From Mitsuaria sp. PDC51 (GTDB taxonomy: Bacteria > Pseudomonadota > Gammaproteobacteria > Burkholderiales > Burkholderiaceae_C): a stretch of DNA of 64,000 nt. Every line of letters starts with the position of its first letter. The first letter of the stretch is position 1. The stretch spans positions 1,612,001 to 1,676,000 of the forward strand of contig NZ_FOZE01000002.1 of assembly GCF_900113225.1 (NCBI RefSeq), in the 5' to 3' direction. The translations under genes were made by a program, and so were the position numbers. The notes beneath the pieces are model-generated. The model was given only the letters and a program-made list of their open reading frames with translations. It searched no databases and was not told where the DNA came from. Shown here piece after piece: positions 43,223-50,072 of the stretch.

Positions 43223-44008
43223 TCAGAGGATCAGCGGCCCCGCGGACGGTCCCGTCGGCAGCGGCGGCAGGCGCGGCAGCAGCAGGTCCAGGCTCAGGCG
43301 CAGCGTCAGTTCCTCGCCGCGCGGCAGCGGCGCCAGCCGCGGCGCGTCCGCCGTCCACAGCCCCAGCTGGACCGAGTTGCGCGTCGGATGGCGCTCGAAG
43401 CGCAGCGTGTCCAGCGGCGCGGCCGCGCGCGCCAGCACGAGGCGGCCGCCCGCGCCGCTCAGCGAGGCGACGCCGCACCAGGGCTCGCGCAGCTCGACGC
43501 GGCCGCGCTCGATGCGGCGCACCAGGTCCATGGTGTCGTCCAGCCAGGCGGCGTCGGCGAAATCCTCGGGAAAGTGCATCAGCCAGCCGAAGCGCGCCGG
43601 CAGCGGCATGCGGCTCAGGTTGCGCACCGACAGCGACCACTCCAGCCGATGCTCGTCCAGCCGCAGGGTCTGGCTCGCCTGGAAGCCCCAGGTGCCGGGC
43701 GCCGAGCGGCCGGGATGCAGCATCAGCGTCACCTGGTCCGGCAACTGCTGGGTCACCTGCCAGGGCTGGTCGAAGGTCATCGGGTCCGGGACCAGGGCGT
43801 CCATGCCTTCGGCCACCTCGGTCGGCGCCTCGAGCCGGGCCGCCGCGCCGCCCACCAGCGCGCCGCGCTCGGTGATCAGCGGTCGCAGCCACGGCTCGTG
43901 GCCGCCCGGTCGCGCCTGGCCCAGCCAGCGCAGGCGTCCGCCCCGGGCCGGCGCGACCACCGCCCGCCACGTTCCCGACTTCAGTTCCAGCTCGCGCCTC
44001 ACATGCAT
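43223..44008 (-). CDS. Aldose 1-epimerase-like protein (galactose mutarotase fold)
   Basis: This 261-residue cytoplasmic protein has blocks resembling aldose 1-epimerases: APARGGRLRWLG near the start, TWGFQASQTLRLDEHRLEWSLSVRNLSRMPLPARFGWLMHFP in the middle, and a final strand region. The catalytic His-Pro-x-His and Glu motifs are not clear to me; the middle His falls in LMHFP, so activity is doubtful. ATG 44008 is chosen, as upstream codons read through an intergenic region. It is transcribed in the same direction as SulP, 71 bases before it. Confidence 0.6.
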   Translation of the reverse strand: MHVRRELELKSGTWRAVVAPARGGRLRWLGQARPGGHEPWLRPLITERGALVGGAAARLEAPTEVAEGMDALVPDPMTFDQPWQVTQQLPDQVTLMLHPGRSAPGTWGFQASQTLRLDEHRLEWSLSVRNLSRMPLPARFGWLMHFPEDFADAAWLDDTMDLVRRIERGRVELREPWCGVASLSGAGGRLVLARAAAPLDTLRFERHPTRNSVQLGLWTADAPRLAPLPRGEELTLRLSLDLLLPRLPPLPTGPSAGPLIL

Positions 44009-44148
44009 CCCCCGTTTGATCGAACGGGTCGCAGTCTGCGCGGGCGGGCGCGCCAAGGCGTCCACCCATAGGAAGGCGGCCCCCGACAGGTGCCACCCAT
44101 CGGGGTGGGCGGAAAGCAAGAGTGAGCCGGTGCCCGACCGGCGATGCC

Positions 44149-45285
44149 TCAGGCGCCGGCGATCAGCGTCGCGATGCGCTCGTCGGACAGGCGGATCGGC
44201 GCGGCGTGGGCCGGCAGCAGCGCGACCACCGCGTGGTCGTCGCGGCTGCTGTCGCGCAGCACCGGGGTGTGGCGGGGCTCGCCATTGGCGTTGGTCAAGA
44301 CGCTCACCATCGGGCGATGCGCCTTCTCGCCATTGCGCACGACCAGGCCGACCTCGCCGCTGGCCAGTCGCACCAGGCTGCCGGGCGGGAAGATGCCGAA
44401 GGCCTTGATCAGCGCCGCCGCCAGCGGACTCTGCGCCGCCATCTGGTGGAGCTCGCGGCCGGCCTGCGCCGCGCTCATCGCCGGCCGGTTGGCGCGGCTG
44501 CTCAGCCGCGCGGTGTAGACGTCGGCGTAGCGCAGCATCTCGGCCAGCTCGCCGATGTCGCCGATGCCGTGCGGGTAGCCGCGGCCGTCCGGCGTCTCGT
44601 GGTGCTGCAGCACCGCTTCCAGCCAGTCGTGGTCGTCGATGCCGGCGGCGCTCAGCATCTCGACGCTGCGGATCGGATGCTCATGGATGGCGTCGCGCTG
44701 CATCGAGGTCAGCGGCGACACCTGGCTGGACAGCCGCGCCTGCAGGTCCAGCATGCCCAGGTTCATCGTCAGCGCGGCCTGGAAGGCCCGGCGCTGGTCC
44801 TCCGGCCCCCAGCCGAGGTAGCGCGCCGCCGCCTGGCAGGCGGTCGCGGCGTGCAGGGAGTGCGTCACGCCGTAATGCCCGGTGCCCGTGCCGGGCTGGC
44901 GCACCACCTGGGCGAGCGCCACCTCGGGCGAGCTGTCGATCAGCGAGAGCAGCAGCGTCGTCGCGCCGTCGAGCGCTTCGGCCATGCGGTCGGGCGTGGC
45001 GGACAGCGCATTGCGCACGTCCTGCATGCCGCGGTCCCATTCCTCGGGCAGGCGGTCGCGCAGGTAGGCGGGCGAGCGCGTCGGCTGCGGCTGGCGCATC
45101 GCCTCGGTCAGCTCGTGGACCTCCACCAGCGCGCCGCGGCCCATCAGCGCACGGAGCTGGGCCTCGTCGGCGATGACCTGCCCGCGCGCCAGCAGCAAGG
45201 TCCGGTCGGCGTCGCGCACGCTGAAGGCGAGCGGCTGGCCGAGGACGATGCGGTTCTTGACCGATGACAGTGAACAGACACGCAT
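44149..45285 (-). CDS. HD-GYP-like protein with degenerate HD site
   Basis: This 378-residue cytoplasmic protein has an HD-GYP-like domain from about 120 to 290. HHETPDGRGYP (228-238) retains the GYP loop of cyclic-di-GMP phosphodiesterases. The metal-binding HDxGK is replaced by MNLGM (174-178), so the catalytic His and Asp are both lost. The first 110 residues resemble no domain I recognise. It is probably a cyclic-di-GMP or protein-binding sensor, not an active phosphodiesterase. A family-wide variant of this kind exists in Burkholderiales as far as I recall. Confidence 0.8.
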   Translation of the reverse strand: MRVCSLSSVKNRIVLGQPLAFSVRDADRTLLLARGQVIADEAQLRALMGRGALVEVHELTEAMRQPQPTRSPAYLRDRLPEEWDRGMQDVRNALSATPDRMAEALDGATTLLLSLIDSSPEVALAQVVRQPGTGTGHYGVTHSLHAATACQAAARYLGWGPEDQRRAFQAALTMNLGMLDLQARLSSQVSPLTSMQRDAIHEHPIRSVEMLSAAGIDDHDWLEAVLQHHETPDGRGYPHGIGDIGELAEMLRYADVYTARLSSRANRPAMSAAQAGRELHQMAAQSPLAAALIKAFGIFPPGSLVRLASGEVGLVVRNGEKAHRPMVSVLTNANGEPRHTPVLRDSSRDDHAVVALLPAHAAPIRLSDERIATLIAGA

Positions 45286-45462
45286 GAAGGGGCGCGGTGA
45301 GCGGAGGGAGGACCGGCCGCGCTCGACATGTCTGAAAGTTGTAACGCGGGCGGCCCGGACTCTACATCGTCCATCCCCCGCCGGGCTGAAGCCCGGGGCC
45401 CGCCCCTCCCCCTGCCGGGCGAGGGAAGCGCCGACTCCGTCACGAATGGGGAGGACGGGGGG

Positions 45463-46578
45463 TCAGGTCGCGGTGATCGCGGGGTAGTCGCTGTAGCCGG
45501 CCGCGCTCCCGCCGAACAGCGCCTGGCCGTCGAAGCTCGCCAGCGGCAGGCGGCCCGCAAGCCGGGCCGGCAGGTCCGGATTGGCGATGAACGGCCGCCC
45601 GAACGCGACCAGGTCCACCAGCCCCGACGCCAGCAGCGCCTCGGCGCGCGGGGCGTCGTAGCGGCCCGCGACGATGATCCGGCCGGCGAAGGCCCGGCGC
45701 AGCGCCCGGCGGAAGTCCTCCGGCACCTGGGGCGCGTCGTTCCAGTCCGCCTCGGCCAGGTGCAGGTAGCCCACGCCGCGGCGCGACAGCTCGGCGGCGG
45801 CCTCGAGGATGGTCGGGATGATGTCCGGGCAGGCCATGTTGCGGGCGGTGATGTAGGGCGCGACCCGCACGCCGATGCGCTCGGGCGCCACCTCGGCGGC
45901 CACCGCGTCGACGACCTCCAGCAGGAAGCGCAGGCGATGCGCGCGCGGTCCGCCGTAGGCGTCGTCGCGATGGTTGGAGGTGGTGCGCAAGAACTGGTCG
46001 ATCAGGTAGCCGTTGGCGGCGTGGATCTCCACGCCGTCGAAGCCGGCGCGCATCGCGTTGGCGGCGGCGCGGCGGAAGTCGTCGACGATGGCGCCGATGC
46101 CTTCGGTCGTCAGCGCCTGCGGCACCGGGCAATCGACCATGCGGCCGACGCCGTGCTCGTCGGCGACCCAGACCTGAGCCTCGGGCGACAGCGCGGACGG
46201 CGCCACCGGCAGGCCGCCGTCGTGGAAGACCGGATGCGACATCCGGCCCACATGCCAGAGCTGCAGCACCATGCGGCCGCCGGCGCGGTGCACGGCGCGG
46301 GTCACCAGGCGCCACCCCTCGACCTGCGCCTCGCTGTGGATGCCCGGCGTGAAGCTGTAGCCCTGGCCCTGGGGCGAGACCTGCGTGGCCTCGCTGACGA
46401 TGAGCGCGGCGCTGGCGCGCTGCGCGTAGTACGCGGCCATCAGCGCATTGGGCACATTGCCGGGCTGCGAGCTGCGCGCCCGGGTCATCGGCGCCATCAC
46501 GACGCGGCTGGGCAGCGTCAGCGGGCCGAGGGTCAACGGGGTGAAGAGGTCGGTGGAAGGGAGAAGGGAAGCGGTCAT
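45463..46578 (-). CDS. Old yellow enzyme family alkene reductase
   Basis: This 371-residue FMN enzyme has VMAPMTRARSSQPGNVPNALMAAYYAQRAS at its start, the substrate-binding His/Asn pair in VEIHAANGYLIDQFL, and the C-terminal VAFGRPFIANPDL. This is the NemA/XenB branch of OYE, which reduces activated alkenes, N-ethylmaleimide, quinones or nitro esters using NAD(P)H. Start ATG 46578 yields the normal length. It is divergent from a LysR gene 96 bases away, the common arrangement for regulated nemA-like genes. Confidence 0.93.
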   Translation of the reverse strand: MTASLLPSTDLFTPLTLGPLTLPSRVVMAPMTRARSSQPGNVPNALMAAYYAQRASAALIVSEATQVSPQGQGYSFTPGIHSEAQVEGWRLVTRAVHRAGGRMVLQLWHVGRMSHPVFHDGGLPVAPSALSPEAQVWVADEHGVGRMVDCPVPQALTTEGIGAIVDDFRRAAANAMRAGFDGVEIHAANGYLIDQFLRTTSNHRDDAYGGPRAHRLRFLLEVVDAVAAEVAPERIGVRVAPYITARNMACPDIIPTILEAAAELSRRGVGYLHLAEADWNDAPQVPEDFRRALRRAFAGRIIVAGRYDAPRAEALLASGLVDLVAFGRPFIANPDLPARLAGRLPLASFDGQALFGGSAAGYSDYPAITAT

Positions 46579-46654
46579 CGTCGTTCCAGGTTGTTTGATG
46601 GTCGCCAGTCTGGAAGCGATGGCCGGCCAGTTGAGCCGGGTGGCGGTCGAAGCT

Positions 46655-46667
46655 TTTTCAAAGAAAA
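46655..46667. promoter_or_regulatory. TTTTC-AAA-GAAAA dyad in front of LysR
   Basis: A 5-bp-arm AT-only dyad lies 7 bases before the LysR start and about 77 bases from the OYE start. It is the only AT-rich block in the gap and may overlap the promoter or LysR-binding site. Confidence 0.3.
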
Positions 46668-46674
46668 TCGAACG

Positions 46675-47586
46675 ATGACCCGGATCACCGACCTCGAACT
46701 GCTGGTGCGCATCGCCGATCTCGGCAACCTCACGGCGGCGGCCAAGGCGCTGGACTGGTCGCCGGCCGCGGCCAGCGCCGCGCTCAAGCGGATGGAGGAG
46801 CAGCTCGGTTTTCCGCTGTTCGTGCGCAGCACGCGCAGCCTGCGGTTGTCGGGCGAGGGCCAGCGCTACCTGCCGCATGCGCGGGCGGCGCTGCGCGCCC
46901 TGACCGACGGGCGGGACGAGGCGCTCGCCGGGCGCGAGGCGCTCAGCGGCGTGCTGCACCTGACCGTGCCCTCGGACCTGGGCCGTCATGTGCTGCTGCC
47001 GTGGCTGGAGCAGTTCCAGGAGCGCCATCCGGCGCTGACGCTGCGCCTGCAGATCGGCGACCCGCTGACTGACCTGCTGCGCCGGCCGGTCGACGCCGCC
47101 GTGCGCTATGGGCCACCGGCCGGCAACGCGCAGGTCGCGCTGCCGCTGCTGCCCGATTGCCGCCGGGTGCTCGTCGCCGCGCCGCATTACCTGGCGCTGC
47201 ACGGCCTGCCGACCTCGCCCGAGGACATGGCGCGCCACGAGGCGCTGCGCTACCTGCGCGCGGGCGAAGTGCCCACGCATTGGTCGGTGTCTATCGCCGG
47301 CGAGCCGGTGAACCTGCCACTGGCCGGCCGACGCGTCGCCGACGACGGCGAGGTGGTCAAGCGCTGGGCGCTCGCCGGGCTGGGCATCGCCTACAAGTCG
47401 TGGCCGGACGTGGCCCAGGAACTCGCCAGCGGGCAGCTCGTCCACGTCCATCCGCACTGGCGCGGCGACCCGTCGCCGCTGCATCTCGTCCTGCCGGGCC
47501 GCGCGCAGCTGTCGCCGGCCCTGCGGCAGCTGCGGGATGAACTGCGCCGGCGGCTGGAGGAGTTCGCGCGCTCGATGCCGCGCTGA
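46675..47586 (+). CDS. LysR-family regulator, probable control of the OYE gene
   Basis: This 303-residue LTTR has a DNA-binding helix-turn-helix at 1-60 (LELLVRIADLGNLTAAAKALDWSPAAASAALKRMEEQL) and an effector-binding domain (about 90-295; GVLHLTVPSDLGRHVLLPWLEQFQERHP). It is divergent from an old yellow enzyme gene, 96 bases away, which LTTRs of this group often control in response to electrophiles. That role is positional inference. The gene converges with an alpha/beta hydrolase, with 3 bases between the stops. Confidence 0.92.
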   Translation: MTRITDLELLVRIADLGNLTAAAKALDWSPAAASAALKRMEEQLGFPLFVRSTRSLRLSGEGQRYLPHARAALRALTDGRDEALAGREALSGVLHLTVPSDLGRHVLLPWLEQFQERHPALTLRLQIGDPLTDLLRRPVDAAVRYGPPAGNAQVALPLLPDCRRVLVAAPHYLALHGLPTSPEDMARHEALRYLRAGEVPTHWSVSIAGEPVNLPLAGRRVADDGEVVKRWALAGLGIAYKSWPDVAQELASGQLVHVHPHWRGDPSPLHLVLPGRAQLSPALRQLRDELRRRLEEFARSMPR

Positions 47587-47589
47587 GGC

Positions 47590-48525
47590 TCAGCCGAAGG
47601 TCGCGCGGATCTCGGCCGCCACCCGCGGCGCATGCTCGTCCAGCACGAAGTGCCCGCCTTCCAGCCAGACCAGCTTCGCGTCCGGCAGGTCCTTCAGGTA
47701 GGCCCGCGCGCCGGCCGGGACGAAGATCGGATCGTGCTGGCCCCAGACGATCAGCGTCTTCGGGCGATGCCGGCGGAAGGCGGCCTGCCATTCGGGGTAG
47801 AGCGCCACGTTGGTCCGGTAGTTTTCCAGCAGGTCGAGATGGGCCTCCTGCATGCCGGGGCGGTCCAGCAGCGCCTGGTCGATGAGCCAGTGGTCCGGGT
47901 CGATGCGCGCCGGGTCCTGCGCGCCGACCAGCCAGTGCCACTTCGTTCCCTCCAGGCTGATGAGGTGGCGTGCCGGCGCTTCGGTCGCCGGCGTGCGGCC
48001 GGCCCACAGCGGCTGCAGCACCGACTTGGCCTCGTCGCCGACGCCATCCAGGTAGGCGTTGGCGTTCTGGATGATGAAGCCGGTCACCTGCTCCGGGCGC
48101 TGCTGGAACAGGCGGAAGCCGATCGGGCCGCCGTAGTCCTGCATGTAGAGCGTGTAGGCCTTCAATCCCAGCAGGTCCACCAGGCCGGCGACATGCGCCG
48201 CCAGCTGGTCGAAGCTGTAGTCGAAGTCCTCAGGCGAGGGCGCGTCCGAATGGCCGAAGCCGATGTAGTCGGGCGCGATCACGTGGAAGCGGTCCGCCAG
48301 CAGCGGTATCAGCGGATTGAACATGCGGCTGCTGGTCGGCAGGCCGTGCAGCAGGAGCAGCGTGGGGGCGGCGGGGTCGCCGGCCTCGCGATAGAAGACC
48401 TGGCGGCCCAGCACGGTGGCGTGGCGGTGGAAGACCGCGGCGGCCGGGGCAGCGAAGGCTCCGGCCGCCGGGTTGGAGGCTTGTGCGGGGACGTGAGCGG
48501 GGACGTGGGCGTGGGCGGTGCTCAT
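47590..48525 (-). CDS. Alpha/beta hydrolase, haloalkane dehalogenase-like
   Basis: This 311-residue alpha/beta-fold enzyme has oxyanion-hole segment LLLLHGLPTSSRMFN, nucleophile elbow MQDYGGPIGF (Asp as nucleophile, dehalogenase/epoxide hydrolase style) and His in LEGGHFVLDEHAP. A Trp (TKWHWL) near the cap could be a halide-binding residue. Residues 1-30 are Ala/Pro-rich and probably disordered; there is no signal peptide. Dehalogenase or epoxide hydrolase activity is unproven. It is divergent from a LysR gene across a perfect 12-bp inverted repeat. Confidence 0.87.
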   Translation of the reverse strand: MSTAHAHVPAHVPAQASNPAAGAFAAPAAAVFHRHATVLGRQVFYREAGDPAAPTLLLLHGLPTSSRMFNPLIPLLADRFHVIAPDYIGFGHSDAPSPEDFDYSFDQLAAHVAGLVDLLGLKAYTLYMQDYGGPIGFRLFQQRPEQVTGFIIQNANAYLDGVGDEAKSVLQPLWAGRTPATEAPARHLISLEGTKWHWLVGAQDPARIDPDHWLIDQALLDRPGMQEAHLDLLENYRTNVALYPEWQAAFRRHRPKTLIVWGQHDPIFVPAGARAYLKDLPDAKLVWLEGGHFVLDEHAPRVAAEIRATFG

Positions 48526-48592
48526 GACGGTTCCTGGCGCCGTTCCCCGGGTCGGTGACCCGCGTCGGAAGGCATGGCGCCAGTCTCTTGCT

Positions 48593-48648
48593 TCCCGGAT
48601 TTCGCGGGAAGCCGCTAGGATCGGGAGCAAGCCTCTCGAAATCCGGGA
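48593..48648. promoter_or_regulatory. 12-bp perfect inverted repeat between hydrolase and LysR genes
   Basis: TCCCGGATTTCG (48593-48604) and CGAAATCCGGGA (48637-48648) are perfect inverted copies with centres 44 bases apart, four helical turns. An inner CTTCCCG/CGGGAAG dyad (48591-48611) overlaps the first copy, and CTTGCT/AGCAAG brackets the same block. This fits a two-site LTTR operator for the divergent pair. Confidence 0.6.
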
Positions 48649-48670
48649 GGGTTGTCGCACGCTGGACCCG

Positions 48671-49588
48671 ATGGATCGATTCGATGCAATGGCGATGCTG
48701 ATCGCCGCGGTGGAAGCCGGCAGCCTGTCGAAGGCGAGCCGGCGCCTCGGGCTGCCGCTGGCGACCCTCAGCCGCAAGGTGGCCGACCTCGAGAAGCACC
48801 TGCGCGCGGCGCTGCTGATCCGGTCGGCCAAGGGGCTGGAGCTGACCGACGCGGGCCGGGCTTATGTGGAAGCAGCCAAGGCCATCCTGGAGCAGCTCGA
48901 CGAGGCCGAGCGCGCCGCGGCTGGCGAATACACCGAGCCCCGAGGCGACCTGATCGTCACCGCGCCGGTGATGTTCGGTCGCCTGCACCTGCTGCCGACG
49001 GTGACCGGCTTCCTGGAGGCCTATCCGGATGTCGCGGTGGACCTGAAGCTCACCGACCGCATCACCCATTTCCTGGACGACCAGATCGATGTTGCGCTGC
49101 GCATCGGCGCCCTGCCCGACAGCGGCCTGATCGCGACGCGGGTGGGCGAGGTCCGGCATGTGGTCTGCGCGGCGCCGGACTACCTCGCCACGCACGGCGC
49201 GCCGGCCACGCCGGACGAACTGGCGCGGCATCGCGTGATTTCGTTCGAGAGCGTGTCCACCGGCGGCGCCTGGCCGTTCCGCCAGGACGGCGTGGCGCGC
49301 ACCGGCGCCTTCCGATCTCGGCTGAGCGTCAACACCATCGATGCCGCACTGGACGCCGGCCGCGCGGGCGCCGGGCTGGTGCGGGCGCTGTCCTACCAAG
49401 TGAACGACGACGTCCGCGCGGGGCGGCTGCGGCTGGTGCTCGAGGACTTCGAAGCCGCGCCGCGGCCGGTGCACCTGGTCTACACGCCGCAGGGCCGCCT
49501 GCCCCTGAAGCTGCGAGCCTTCATCGATTTCGCGGTGCCGCGCCTGCGGGACCGGCTGACGCGGGCCGCGCTGCCGCTGGCGCCTTGA
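48671..49588 (+). CDS. LysR-family regulator, probable control of the hydrolase gene
   Basis: This 305-residue LTTR has an HTH at 1-60 (MAMLIAAVEAGSLSKASRRLGLPLATLSRKVADLE) and an effector domain (about 90-295, GDLIVTAPVMFGRLHLLPTVTGFLEAYP). It belongs to the CrgA/DmlR-like subgroup. The divergent alpha/beta hydrolase gene is the likely target. Its 3' end overlaps the 3' end of the merR gene by 68 bases tail to tail. ATG 48671 is the start that gives the family N-terminus MDRFDAM. Confidence 0.92.
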   Translation: MDRFDAMAMLIAAVEAGSLSKASRRLGLPLATLSRKVADLEKHLRAALLIRSAKGLELTDAGRAYVEAAKAILEQLDEAERAAAGEYTEPRGDLIVTAPVMFGRLHLLPTVTGFLEAYPDVAVDLKLTDRITHFLDDQIDVALRIGALPDSGLIATRVGEVRHVVCAAPDYLATHGAPATPDELARHRVISFESVSTGGAWPFRQDGVARTGAFRSRLSVNTIDAALDAGRAGAGLVRALSYQVNDDVRAGRLRLVLEDFEAAPRPVHLVYTPQGRLPLKLRAFIDFAVPRLRDRLTRAALPLAP

Positions 49589-50015
49589 GGTCCGGGTGGC
49601 AGGCGCAGGCCTCGCCATGCGCGGCGGACACGAGTTCCTCGAGGATGCCGCAGGCGTGGTGGTCGTGGTCGGCGTCGCAGCGCTTCTGCAGCGCGACCAG
49701 CTGGGCCTCCAGCGCCTGCATGCTCTTGAGCCGGGCGCGGACCTTGCCGAGCTGCGAGGCGACCAACGCATCCACCTGCACCAGGGCCTCGGGGTCGCGG
49801 CTGCCCAGGCTGTCGAGCAGCAGCGCGACGTCCGCCAGCGACATGTCCAGCGCGCGGCAGTGCCGGATGAAGGCGAGCCGCTCCAGATGGGCGTGGGCGT
49901 AGTCGCGATAGCCGTTCTCGCTGCGCGCGGGCGGCGGCAGCAGGCCGCTCTTCTCGTAGAAGCGGATGGTCTCGATGTCCACGCCGGTGGACTTGCTCAG
50001 TTCGCCGATTCGCAT
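49521..50015 (-). CDS. MerR-family heavy-metal regulator (CadR/PbrR-like)
   Basis: This 164-residue MerR protein has a winged helix (1-70, MRIGELSKSTGVDIETIRFYEKSGLLPPP), dimerisation helix and a metal-binding C-terminus. Cys113 and Cys122 (RCDADHDHHACG) are kept, and the C-terminal HGEACACHPDL adds two Cys and two His. The first coordinating Cys of CadR/PbrR (about 77-79) is absent; the region reads DPEALVQVDAL. Cd, Pb or Zn sensing is likely from the divergent cadA. The gene overlaps the LysR 3' end by 68 bases and regulates across a 57-base gap. Confidence 0.88.
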   Translation of the reverse strand: MRIGELSKSTGVDIETIRFYEKSGLLPPPARSENGYRDYAHAHLERLAFIRHCRALDMSLADVALLLDSLGSRDPEALVQVDALVASQLGKVRARLKSMQALEAQLVALQKRCDADHDHHACGILEELVSAAHGEACACHPDLKAPAAARPASAGPAGAAPRNR

Positions 50016-50033
50016 GCCGGGCAGGATAGCCGC

Positions 50034-50064
50034 TTGACCTTGGAGCGGCTACAGACTATCCAAT
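50034..50064 (+). promoter_or_regulatory. MerR-type promoter/operator of cadA
   Basis: TTGACC (50034-50039) and TCCAAT (50059-50064) are separated by 19 bases, longer than normal, as MerR-regulated promoters require. The spacer has an imperfect dyad (CTTGGAG against CTACAGA). MerR starts at 50015 on the other strand. Confidence 0.6.
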
Positions 50065-50072
50065 CCACCCCC

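Noticed and set aside
39197-44408. Large frames opposite the MFS, SulP and epimerase genes
   Set aside because: They are antisense shadows of well-recognised transporter genes with no domain signatures.
45381-45396. CCGGGCT-GA-AGCCCGG as terminator of the OYE gene
   Set aside because: The stem is perfect but has a 2-base loop and no T run on either strand, so I could not support a terminator call.
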